Of a stretch of 64,000 nt of DNA, positions 48,063 through 58,022 are shown piece after piece. Under the pieces are notes generated by a model. That model did not search any database and was not told the DNA's origin. It saw nothing but the letters and a program-made list of their open reading frames with translations. Origin of the DNA: Staphylotrichum longicolle (Eukaryota; Ascomycota; Sordariomycetes; Sordariales; Chaetomiaceae); assembly GCA_019096155.1 (NCBI GenBank), contig JAHCVI010000001.1, positions 6,262,001 through 6,326,000 of the forward strand. Reading direction: 5' to 3'. Position numbers and translations under genes: made by a program. How positions within the stretch are numbered: position 1 is the stretch's first letter; every line of letters starts with the position of its first letter.

Positions 48063-50560
48063 ATGAGTTCTTTGAACTCCCGCCTGAAAGGCTTTGGTTT
48101 TGGTAAACGGAAGTCGAGCGCCTCGATCCAACCCCAGCAGACGGGGACCAGCCCCAGCCCCAGCTTACTGCAGAGCCCGACCCCGCCCCCGGGACCCCCT
48201 CAAATACCGCCGCTCTTCCCACCTGCGCGCCCGGGTCCAGTCCCGCCGACTGCATCCAACCCGTCCCAAACGAGTCTCCAAATGAATCACCCAGGTGCTG
48301 GTCCGCGACCGCCCAGCTACTCAGCAAACTACCCTCCCGGCCCCCGCCCCCCTCGGCCGCACCAGTCCGCTCGCGAACCAAGGCCCGGCCCGCACTCCAC
48401 CGTCCCAAATGGTTGGAGGTCCTCCGCCCATCAACACCGGGGCCCCTCCGGTGGCTGGGTACCCACCCCCCGTCATGGGAGGCGGTCCTCCGCCCGTCCC
48501 TGGCGGTCCTCCGGGTTATGCTGGCCCGACCGGCTACCCGCCGCCCGCCCCGCCGCAGCCCACGGGGCCGATCGCTCCTTATACGCGCAATGCCGCTGCC
48601 GAGGTGGAGGGGAACAGCCGTAGCAAGGCCCAGCTGATTGTCGGCATCGACTTTGTGAGCGAAGCCTCTCCCGCCTGTCCTGCATCGAGTGGGGTGTACG
48701 CAGGATGCTTGCTAACCGCTGCTCCTCTCCGTAGGGCACTACCTTCTCCGGCGTTGCCTTTGCCTTTGCGACCAACAACGAGGCTAAGGAAGACATCATT
48801 ACCGAGTGGCCTGGCGCCGGCTCGTACACAAAGCAGAAGGTGAGCGGCACGCAGTGTTGCCGAAGAGCCCCGCTCTGGCATCTTCACGCCTGCTCTCGTT
48901 AGCAAAAGGCACTAACGCAGGCATTGTCCTAGATCCCGACGGTGCTCTACTATGATCAATACCAGAAAGTCGTCGGCTGGGGCCCCGATATCGCCGATGC
49001 CCTGGCCCCGACTGGCTACCCCAAGCCGGGTGTGCAGAAGGTGGAGTGGTTCAAGCTCCAGCTGATGCTCTCGGGCAACACGTACATTGATCCCATCAAC
49101 CTGCCGCCTCTGCCGCCAGGTAAGTCGGAGATTGATGTGGCGGCCGACTACCTCTTCAAGCTCCGCCAGGCCATGCGGGCGGCCCTGCAGAAGACGCTCG
49201 GCGAGGTGTTCAACCGCGAGGAGAGGAATATCCGGTATTACCTGACTGTGCCGGCCATCTGGAACGATGCTGGCAAGGCTGCCACCAGAGCTGCCGCCAT
49301 CCAAGCCGGATTTCTTCGCGACGAGAACGACAACCGCCTGACGCTCGTGAGCGAGCCCGAGGCTGCCGCTCTGTTCTGCTCCAAGACGGGTCTCCTGAAC
49401 CTCAAGGTGCATGATGCGGTGCTCATCGTCGATTGCGGTGGTGGCACGGTCGATTTGATCGCCTACGAGGTTGAGGACGAGAATCCTTTCACAGTTGCCG
49501 AGTGCACAGCTGGCTCGGGCGACTCATGCGGCTCGACGGCCCTGAACCGCAATTTCAGCAACATTCTGCGGACAAAGATTCGCAAGATGAAGCTGCCCGA
49601 CGGCTCCAAGACGGCCGGTCGCGTGTACGCCAAGTGCATCATGGACTTCGAGAACCGGATCAAGGCCGACTTCCGTAACAACGGTCAAAAGTGGGCTGTG
49701 GATGTTGGTATCGAGGCCGAGTTCCCCGAGGCCGGCATCGAGGAGGGTTACATGACCTTCACCAACGAAGAGATCCTGCAGTGCTTCGAGCCCGTCGTCA
49801 ACCGCATCTTGGAGCTCGTCAGGAACCAGATCATCGCCATCCAGGCACAGAACCGGACCCTTCAGAACATCCTGGTCGTCGGTGGTTTCGGCGCCTCAGA
49901 ATACCTCTTCCAGCAGATCAAGCTCCACGTTCCGCCCCAGTTCCAGTCCAAGGTCGTCCGTCCCATGGACTCAGTCGCCGCCATCGTCAAGGGTGCTGTC
50001 ACTGCCGGTATCACCGAGAGGGTCATCACACACCGTGTTGCTCGCCGCCACTATCTCATGGCCACGCTGCAGCCATTCAAGGAGGGATACCACCCCGAGG
50101 CGTACCGCGTGCCCTCGCTCGACGGCAAGGACCGCTGCAAGTTTACGCGCCAGATTTTTGTGCAGAAGGGCCAAAAGGTCAAGATTGGCGAGCCGGTCAA
50201 GGTGTCGTTCTTCCGCCAGGTCGCTCCCGGCGCCACCCTCATGTACGAGGATATCCTGTATGCCTGCGACGACGATGTCTGCCCCGAGTACACCAAGGAT
50301 CCGAGTAAGTCATTTTCCGTACGTGGCACGCACGAAGCAGCTGCTAATTGGGCCAAACAGGAATCAAGGAAGTGGTCACGCTCACGTCGGATCTGTCGCG
50401 CAAGAACCTGGAGAAGGATTTCGAGCGGATGGACACGCCCCAAGGCACCTTCTACCGTGTCTACTTCGACATCTACCTGACGCTGGATGGCTCTGAATTC
50501 AGCGCCGAGCTCGTCTGCCAGGGCGAGGTTATGGGCCGCTGCAGGGCACGGTTCAGGTAA
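48063..50560 (+). CDS. Hsp70-like (actin-fold ATPase) protein, frame broken in a Pro-rich N terminus
   Basis: Exons are 48063-48654, 48735-48839, 48933-50304 and 50361-50560; the introns (80, 93 and 56 nt) have GTGAGC or GTAAGT donors. ATPase motifs are intact: phosphate 1 VGIDF-GTTFSGVAFAF (split by intron 1), phosphate 2 VLIVDCGGGTVDLIAYE, adenosine site NILVVGGFGASEYLF. The C-terminal part is a short beta-like region ending GEVMGRCRARFR instead of a standard Hsp70 substrate domain, so it resembles the fungal HSPA12-like group. Function is unknown. The N terminus starts MSSLNSRLKGFGFGKRKSS and is Pro-rich. Between about 48290 and 48420 the frame must move by one base to reach MVGGPPPINTG. 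The summed exons are 3n+1 nt and two long C runs lie at 48341-48352. Confidence 0.88.
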
Positions 50561-51488
50561 AGACGGAGACGGCGGGGCGAGTCGGACAGGAGTTGCTGCT
50601 TTTTCTTTGGCACCGCATCGGATCTCCACTATGATACCTCTTGAAGTAAAATGGGCGTGTTTCGCATAGCAGGCAGTGTGAGGCTCATTCGGGTTATATG
50701 TTGAGACTTGGTTGGGGATGGAGAGGACACGTTTGGATGGGATATGGGAGAGAGGATCAGAGGGTGTGTGGAAAAGGGGCGGATAATTTACTTGAGGAAT
50801 GGGCGGAGCGTCTAGAAATGAACCATGACTAAACATCCTGTATCGAAATAGTCGATCTGGACATCACAGCTCCCAGCGCGGGAATAGCGAGGCATGCTGG
50901 CTTAGACAGCGTTTTTATGAGAGCCTGATTTTGACTGTTTTAGTTGGTGTTTTGAGTTTCCCGATGACGTTGCATTCTGATTCAAGCATCCCACATGGCA
51001 TGGCAAAAAAAAGCAGGGTCCTCCTGCAGGCACTCGGTCCGTCCCAAGTTGCGCTCAGGGACGGTAGGTAGGTGCTGATCCAGGGTCCTGGGCTTAACCA
51101 GTTGCTCCTGCGTCATCAGATGCAATAAGCCAATCTTGGCTCAACACCACCCCCCTTCTTGACTTGGACAGCTGCGCCTGCCAACGAAAGAGATCAACAG
51201 GACCGGTTGTCGTTCCCCTCTTCCTCCCTGGAGCATGGTATTGGATACTGGGATAGATCAAAAACCGGTTGGCGATGGCCGAGATGGCCTCACCTTGTGT
51301 TTCGTGGCTATCGCCAAACCATTCCCTCTAGATGATCTTCTACAGTCACCTCTTCTCGCCTCCCGCCTATGCCACTTGCATATCTATTACTCTCACAGTT
51401 TGATCTAGACATATAATAAACCTTACGTCGTTGTTCCTCCTCTTTCCCAACATCTTGAAAAACCACGGCTGTTGTAACCTACCTGGGG
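50561..51488. other. Intergenic region, Hsp70-like to thaumatin-like gene
   Basis: About 930 nt containing the 3' flank of the Hsp70-like gene and the promoter of the thaumatin-like gene. No further gene recognised. Confidence 0.5.
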
Positions 51489-53008
51489 ATGGTTCGCACA
51501 CTCGAGGATATTGGGCGTATGGCTCGGCAAAGATGCTCTCCGAGTCGAAGGAAGGGCCGACAGAAGTCCCTCGGCAAGCTCGCCCAGGGCGTCGTCCTCT
51601 CGCTTGCGCTGTTCGATACTAGGGCGCACGCCTTCTCATTCGTCCTGGGTGACGGCACCCCCGGCAACATGACGGGCAATGCGACGATGCCCCAGTTCAA
51701 CATTACAGCTGGCAATGCCACGAGCACCCCGTGGAACAATACGGCTACCAATGTGACCATCACACCGGAGAACTCGCCGATCAATGCTACGGCTATCATC
51801 CCGACCAACTCGACGGCCAATGGGACCGTCGGGCTGCCAGACGACCGGGCTCCAATCCAGCTGACTATCGCAAACGATTGCGGCGAGTCGATATGGCCTG
51901 GGATCATCACTCAAGCCGGCACTGGGCCAGGGTCGGGCGGGTTCGAGCTCACCCCGGGCACCAGCAGGATGATGTTTGTCGGCTCCAACTGGGCAGGGCG
52001 TATATGGGGGAGGACGAACTGCTCGTTCAACAATGACGGCACTGGCCCAAGCAACTACAGCGGCGTGAACGGCTTGGGAGCGGCATGTCTGACGGGGGAC
52101 TGCTTCGGCAAGCTCGACTGCCAGTTCGCAGTACGTCCCCCTTTTCCCCTTGAAGCACTCAATCAGAAAACTAACCCCACCTCCAGGGCGCTGTGCCGAC
52201 TACTCTCGCCGAGTTCACTCTCCAAGGCGGCAGCTCCAACACGCAAACCTTCTACGACATCTCCCTCGTCGACGGCTACAACCTGCCCCTCGCCATCATC
52301 CACCACCCCTCGGCCAACACGACCTGGATCCCCCCCAACCTGACCAACTGCGCCTGCATCGCCTCGTCGGGCTTCCTCTCCCCCTCCACCTCCCCCTCCG
52401 CCCAACAACCCTACTACACAAACACCACCTACCCGATGCCCTACGAACCCACCCAAACCAACAACACCCTCCTGACGTGGTGCCCCTTCCCGCTACAGAA
52501 ATTCCCACCCTCTATCCCGGGCTCGCAAAACAACATCTTCCCCTACCCGGACGACGCCGTGCCCCGCCCGGCCTTCCAGCCCTGCCTCTCCCCCTGCAGC
52601 GCCACGGGCAACCCGGAGGACTGCTGCACGGGCCGGTACGGCTCGCCCGACGCGTGCGCGCCGAGCGCCTACAGCCGCGCCGCGAAGAGGGTGTGCCCGG
52701 ACGCGTACAGCTACGCGTATAACGACCGCGCGAGCACGTTTGTCGTGCCCTCGGGCGGCGGGTGGGAGGTGCGGTTCTGTCCGAAGGGCAGGAGCACGGA
52801 CATCTTGGCGACGTTTGGGGAGGAGGTGGCGGCGGTCGGGGCCGGGAGGGGACTGGGTGAGGAAGGGTGGGGGCGGGTGAGGGATGCGGCGTATGTGGAG
52901 GGGAGGAGGGGGAGGGGTGGGAGTGGGAGTGGCGGGGGGAGGGTGAAAGTTCGGGGGTGGGGGTTTATGGTGGTGGTGACTGTGGTAGTGGTGATGATGG
53001 GGTTGTGA
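51489..53008 (+). CDS. Thaumatin-like protein, probably GPI-anchored
   Basis: 487 aa from exons 51489-52130 and 52187-53008 (56-nt intron GTACGT...CTCCAG, phase 0). The thaumatin fold shows from residue about 122: IQLTIANDCGESIWPGI, GGFELTPGTSRMMFVGSNWAGRIWGR-TNC, GLGAACLTGDCFGKLDCQFAG and TFYDISLVDGYNLP, then Cys-rich CSPC-type pairs and DDRASTFVVPS-like FVVP with RFCP near the end of the domain. Plant relatives are antifungal PR-5 proteins; fungal ones may act on cell-wall glucan. A hydrophobic segment near residues 30-48 (LAQGVVLSLALF...AHA) follows a basic start and acts as signal sequence. An Asn/Thr-rich linker has many N-glycosylation sites. The end (FMVVVTVVVVMMGL) looks like a GPI signal. 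Confidence 0.9.
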
Positions 53009-53366
53009 ATGGTGTGAGGGAGATGGGGGGGCCGGGAGGAGGGTTGGCGGTGCGAAGATACCCGTGAGGAGGCGGTTTGGCTGTTGGAGGAACCCCGGCG
53101 GGCAAAGACTATGTCCAAGCGCGGGCCGCTTGGATGGTTTCCCTAGATTTCCTACAAGTTCAGTGTGCTCGCAACCTCAGAGATACATACCTAGATGGAA
53201 GTCACACATCAGCCCTATGTTTTGCAACATGGTCCAAGTGGCTCAAGGAGTTGGTCCAAGACAACAAAGTCTAGATTGCTCCAATGCATAGCCGTATAAA
53301 CACCCAGTGTCTCCAACGCCCGGCTGCCCAAACCCGCAAACCACAACTCCATTCCTCCCAACCCAT
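53009..53366. other. Convergent intergenic region
   Basis: About 360 nt between the 3' ends of the thaumatin-like and YAR1-like genes. Nothing recognised. Confidence 0.5.
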
Positions 53367-54085
53367 TCACCCCCTCCTCGCCTTCCTCTGCCGCTCCCAC
53401 TCCGCCCTCTCCTCATCATCGCTCCCGCTAAACTCGGCATCTTCATCCTCCTCCTCCTCTTCTTGCCTCCCCTTGGCCGCCAACAGCCCTTTCCCGCCCT
53501 TGACGTCCTCCACGCTGACGAAATCCCCCGCGTTGAGCGCCGCGTACTCGTGCTTGCGGATCACCTCCTTCAGCCCCTCGTTCCGCGGGTCCACCAGCTG
53601 CAGCGGCGTCAGCCCGCCCTTGTTCTTGACGCGCGCGCTCGACCCGGCCTCGAGCATCATCTCGACGAGCGCGTTGCCAAACTCGCGCTGCTCGGCGGGC
53701 TCGCTGTTGATCCAGCGGATGGCGCTGTGCAGGGGCGTGTCCCCCTCGACGCGGTTGACCGGGTCGCACTCGAAGCCCGGCTGGTCCAGCAGCATGTCGA
53801 TGATCTCGTAGTTGCCCTGCAGCGCGGCCTCGTGGTACAGGTGGTTGCCGAGGACGGTGGTGGTGTTGTTGAGGAGGTCGGAGACGGCGGCCTCGTTGTC
53901 TTTGAGGGAGGGGGAGGAGAGGATCTCGGTCAGAAGGTCGACGTTGTTGCGCCGGCAGGCTTCGATGAGGAGCTCCTTGGTCGAGGCGCCCTGTAGGGTG
54001 GTGGGTTAGTGATGCGGGTGGGGTCGCGGTGGGAAATAGGGGTCTGTCGGACCTCGTGTTCTTCTTCCTTTGCGCGGCCGGCCAT
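53367..54085 (-). CDS. Ankyrin-repeat protein, YAR1-like
   Basis: 218 aa from exons 54085-54053 and 53990-53367, with a 62-nt intron (GTCCGA...CCTACAG). After a short acidic start (MAGRAKEEEHE) come ankyrin repeats: LLIEACRRNNVDLLTEILSS, LGNHLYHEAALQGNYEIIDML, EGDTPLHSAIRWIN and KNKGGLTPLQLVDP. The C terminus is acidic (EEEEEDEDAEF, then GSDDEERAEWERQ). Size, repeat number and acidic tail resemble yeast Yar1, the Rps3 chaperone in 40S ribosome assembly. Small ankyrin proteins are hard to assign by eye, so the family call is firm but the YAR1 call is moderate. The intron donor GTCCGA is non-consensus, but the join keeps the frame. Divergent from RPC11. Confidence 0.7.
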
Positions 54086-54928
54086 TGTGTGGTCTGCAAG
54101 TTGTGTGGGGTTTGGTGGTGGTGGTGAATTCCAAGAGCGTCGCGGGGCAACACAGTCGAGAGGGGTTGCTAGAGGTTGGAAGGTCCGGGTTACGAGCTGC
54201 GATCGAAAAAGGGAGCAAAAGGGGGATTTCTAAGATGCTTTTCGGTGTAAGATATTGAGTCGTTCGAACAGTGACAACCGCGCGGCTACTGAAGTTGGAG
54301 GTTTCTTGGAGTTGGGAGAGCAGTAGCCTTGCCAGGAGGTGGCAGTGACACCAGTACCCCACCAAACATCGGGCTGCTCGGGCCCCACCCATTGGGATTC
54401 GGCGAGTGTGGGTTTCAGGGGACAGCTCCAACGCCGCAGAAGGGGATATCTTCCAGGTTCAGAGATTGTCAATTCTTGATCACCGATCCCCAAGTTTACG
54501 TCTCAATAGTGAATGTTTGATTTCATGTCAACCATCTTCCACGGACGCACAGGCGGGTTCTGAGATCGACTCCCTGAATGTTCGGGGTTAGGGTTTGAGC
54601 CACACGCTGGCCTGAGCGTCGAGCCACCCCACCATCCCGCCCTCCGAGCCCCACTTAAAAGATTCAAAGAGGTTCTCGAACTGAGCGAGAGAGTCAGTGC
54701 CCGAGTTTGTAAGACTGAAATCAACACCAGCCAGCTGCAGAGCTTCACTCGTTTTTATCGGAACACAAGAGAAGTCTTTCAACAAGAAACACCAACTCAG
54801 CCAACCGGAAAACAGTTTTACATACAGTTAGAACCTGTGCAGGAGTCGACCGCGAGTAGTCCTCACAACTTCTCACCTTTTCCCTCGACCCTCGACCGAT
54901 CTCACCCTCCCTTCCAGTTCAAAACAAA
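54086..54928. promoter_or_regulatory. Divergent intergenic region (YAR1-like / RPC11)
   Basis: 843 nt between outward-facing genes, both plausibly linked to translation capacity. A telomere-like GGGGTTAGGGTTTG lies near 54588-54597. No gene recognised. Confidence 0.5.
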
Positions 54929-55421
54929 ATGCCCATCCTCTGTAAGCCCCCGGCGGCCCTTCTCACACCACGCCACACCATCCCATCACTAACCATCCCC
55001 CCCTCAATCAAAGTCTGCCCTACTGCGCGAACCTGCTCATCCTCTCCCGCATGGACACGGGCGGCAACCGCCTCGAGTGCCGCACCTGCCCCTACCAGCA
55101 CGCCATCGACATGCCCATCTTCTCGCGCAAGAACTTCCCCCGCAAGGAGAAGGAGGACGTCTTTGGCGGGCCCGGCGCGTGGGACAATGCGCAAAAGGGC
55201 CGCGTGCAGTGCCCCGGCGCCGAGTGCAACGGCGACGAGGCCGCCTTCTTCCAGGTGCAGATCCGCAGTGCGGACGAGCCCATGACGACGTTTTACAAGG
55301 TTGGTACTCCTTCTCTTTTTTTTCCAAGCGGGGAGCTTGTGATGACTTAAGGGGTGTTTGTGGGCTGACTTGTTTGGGGGGGTAGTGTATGACGTGCGGG
55401 AATCGGTGGAGGGAGAATTGA
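54929..55421 (+). CDS. RNA polymerase III subunit RPC11 (TFIIS-like), one base missing in frame
   Basis: Small Pol III subunit for transcript cleavage and termination. Exons are 54929-54941, 55014-55299 and 55386-55421, with introns of 72 and 86 nt. Exon 1 encodes only MPIL plus the first base of Phe. The body reads YCANLLILSRMDTGGNRLEC, RTCPYQHAI (N-terminal zinc ribbon), RKEKEDVFGGPGAWDNAQKG, then QCPGAEC...FFQVQIRSADEPMTTFYK and CMTCGNRWREN. The last contains the invariant RSADEPMTTFYKC with the acidic DE pair of TFIIS-type ribbons. Immediately after exon 2 starts, the expected FCPYC is broken: the run at 55018-55020 has three C where four would keep frame. Total exon length is 3n+2, consistent with one lost base. 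About 111 aa expected. Confidence 0.9.
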
Positions 55422-55835
55422 TGGGGTTGTTGGACCGGTCGGTGTTGGGAATGGCGGATGGATCGGATGGCGGGCGGACTGTCACAGGGGCATTGCGAGG
55501 AGTTTGGGATTGGGTATTGCTTGGTTGTTTCTTCTTCTGTGGGTTTGCTCGACTAGATCGCATGCTTTGGGCTCGATGTCCGAGCCACACAACGGCACTG
55601 TACCTTCTGTCCAGCGTTTCTCCGCCAAGTTTACTCCCGTCTCTCCTGCCTGCCCGAAGGGCGACGTGCTGCTGGTCGGCTGGCGTTTGGTGTCCCTGGT
55701 CGTTGGTATGTTGCGGCGTATACGCCCGCTCGCTTCCGAAGGAGCACAGCGTCCTCGCCCTGCATGAACTTGTCCTTCGACCCGACTCGGCGGGGGCACC
55801 TCTCGATGATCGATTCTTTGTCACGCGATGCCTTT
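55422..55835. other. Convergent intergenic region
   Basis: About 410 nt between the 3' ends of the RPC11 and MED31 genes. No gene recognised. The minus-strand frame open here is a read-through of the MED31 intron. Confidence 0.55.
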
Positions 55836-56283
55836 TCACCCCTCGCGATGCCACTCCACCGCCGTCTTCATCCCCTCCGAAAACAGAGCCATCGCAAGGT
55901 CCGGGCTGATGATATCCTGGCGGAACTTCTCTTGCTGCAGAAGCTCGAGCATCTTGAGCGTCGCCGTGGGAAACGTCAGGTACTTGAGGTAGGGCGGGCG
56001 CGTCCAGTACTGCAGGTAGTCGAGGTAGGCGACGAAGGCGGGGTTCGTGAGGAACTTGCGGGAAGCGAGGTAGTTGAGATACTGCGGGTTCGCGAGGGAC
56101 TGAACGAACTACTGAAAGGTCAGTTGCTTGGCCGAAGGGGGACAGGATGTGGGTGTATTGGCGAACCTCAAGCTCTAGCTCGAATCGTGAATATCCGCCG
56201 TACTTTGGCTCGTTGGCGCCGTCCTCGGGGACCGCGGGCGGATCCAACGCCGAGCTATCAACTGACATTGGCCCAGATTCCAT
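55836..56283 (-). CDS. MED31: Mediator subunit 31 (Soh1)
   Basis: Component of the Mediator middle module linking activators to RNA polymerase II. It has 129 aa, the normal size for the family, from exons 56283-56167 and 56108-55836. The 58-nt intron starts GTTCGC and ends CAGTAG. The hallmark SOH1 core is complete: YSRFELELE-FVQSLANPQYL, NYLASRKFLTNPAFVAYLDY, LQYWTRPPYLKYLTFPTAT and LLQQEKFRQDIISPDLAMAL. The acceptor is decisive: using CAG would put an in-frame TAG stop at the start of exon 2, while using the TAG three bases on gives the conserved ELELE-FVQSL junction. Without splicing, a longer unrelated frame runs on. Confidence 0.95.
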
Positions 56284-58022
56284 CGTGTATTATGTGGTCG
56301 TTTGTCTTAAGGTAGACCGCGATCCCAAACGAATCTGGTGGGAGAGTTCGTGGTTGGAGGTTGCGAGGGATGCGGATTGGAACCTTGCTGGTCGAGCTTG
56401 GCGGGCTGGTTGAAAGGTCGTAGGGTTAGGGTCATTCTAAAGGGTTAGGGGTTCAATCATGGGAGGGGAAACAACGAGCACAGAACACAAGGAACTTTGA
56501 CAAAGGGTGATAGTGCATACTATGTTAATGCTTCTTTGTCGTTTCTAGTGCGTCTTCTCTCACCAGCTGCGCGGAGACGACTCGGGAGAAGAATTGTCGA
56601 GTACCTTACCTTGTCGTGGGCTCTCAGAACATCCTCTTAAAGTTAAGAGAACTTTCATTTGCCAAAAAGATCCGAGAAAAAGTGACAGCAGACAAGAATA
56701 GAAGATCAAGAGAAGAGGCAGTTACTTGGATGGCATTTTCTCACCCGCCGTAATAAGCTCCTTGATTGTCTTCCCCTTAACACGGAGTGACTGAAGCCTC
56801 AGGGCAGTCATGAGGATCATCAGTCTCCATCGCTCTCCCAATTCTCCCGTCTGCCCCCGGCCAAGCAGTTGGAGCGTAAATGCGTGCTTGAAAGTCGGAC
56901 ACAGTCAACACCACATGAGCAATGCAACAACTTGACCATCGACGCGTGCTAACGAGGAGGCACCTGAGCGTCTGCCTCGTCGGGACTAGATGCCACCAGT
57001 CTGAACCCGCCTCTTTTGACTCTGTCGTCGGTTCCCTTCTCAATCTTTCTCCAGTCACATCTCTCATGCCAAATGTTGTTGACGCTACCGACTTCAATCT
57101 CGAAACCAAACGTGACCTGGCCAGGACTAACGCTGGCTCGCATCTTCTCTGTGACGAAGTTCAGGTTCCCATCTGTGCCGTGGCAGAACCACTTATCGGA
57201 GGTCGTGCAAGCCGTCTGCCAGAGGGCGCAGGCAAGGCAAGAACCAGTTGGATTCTCAAAATGTGAGGCGAGGCGCAATATCCCCTGAAATTTAGGAATA
57301 GCCTAAGAATGCCGCTTTCTAAGATCTACGCGAGAGATGGCTTATTCATTGAACTTCTGCATCGTCCAAGATATGCTGTACTCTGCACCTGTCTCTAGGT
57401 TGGTCACCATGTGGAGAGGACTGAGGAGGATAGGGCTTCGTTGCCCAGCCACCAGATCTTGGCAATGCTTGGTTTTGCCAGAGAGCAAGTGTCCTGATGT
57501 CGATCGAATTGGGCTCCTCGTCAGTGTTCATTCGACCATCGGGTAGGTAACTTGCAGGTGAGCGGAGACGATGTGGTGGACGGAAGGTAGGCAACGCACC
57601 GTGGATGCCTGCACTGTCCCTGAAAGTATCAGAAGGCTGAGCACCATGCACGCCCAGACGATGGGAGGATTTGGTGTAAGATGATTGGCCACAGTGACGA
57701 GGATTTAGGGTCCACAGCGCATCATCAGGCCCACAAACTTTCAACGGCCAACTGGTCTCATCAGGCAGGGGCTTTTGAGGCGCGACACCCCAAGCCGAAA
57801 CATCGACGACAACACAACAGAACTCCAAAACTGTTGCGTTGCGTTTATTTCAGGTTTCATTCACACCACAACTCTTTTACAGTCGCTCATTTCTTTTTCT
57901 CATAGCCATCCCCGTTTCTGCGTATCAAATCACCTGAGCGGTTCCCCGCTCCCCTGGTCCGTCGCGACTGGGTACCGTGTCTCCAACCTGAACTGATCAG
58001 GTCTTCATCAATCCTCCAAAAT
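56284..58022. other. Intergenic region, MED31 to signal peptide peptidase
   Basis: 1.7 kb upstream of both MED31 (minus) and the peptidase (plus), so promoters for both. No gene recognised. Two telomere-like patches (TAGGGTTAGGG at 56421-56431 and AGGGTTAGGGG at 56441-56451) lie about 140-170 nt upstream of the MED31 start codon. Confidence 0.5.

Noticed and set aside
54919..56283. A 454-codon minus-strand frame starting like MED31
   Set aside because: It arises only by reading through the MED31 intron; splicing at CAGTAG restores the full conserved 129-aa MED31.
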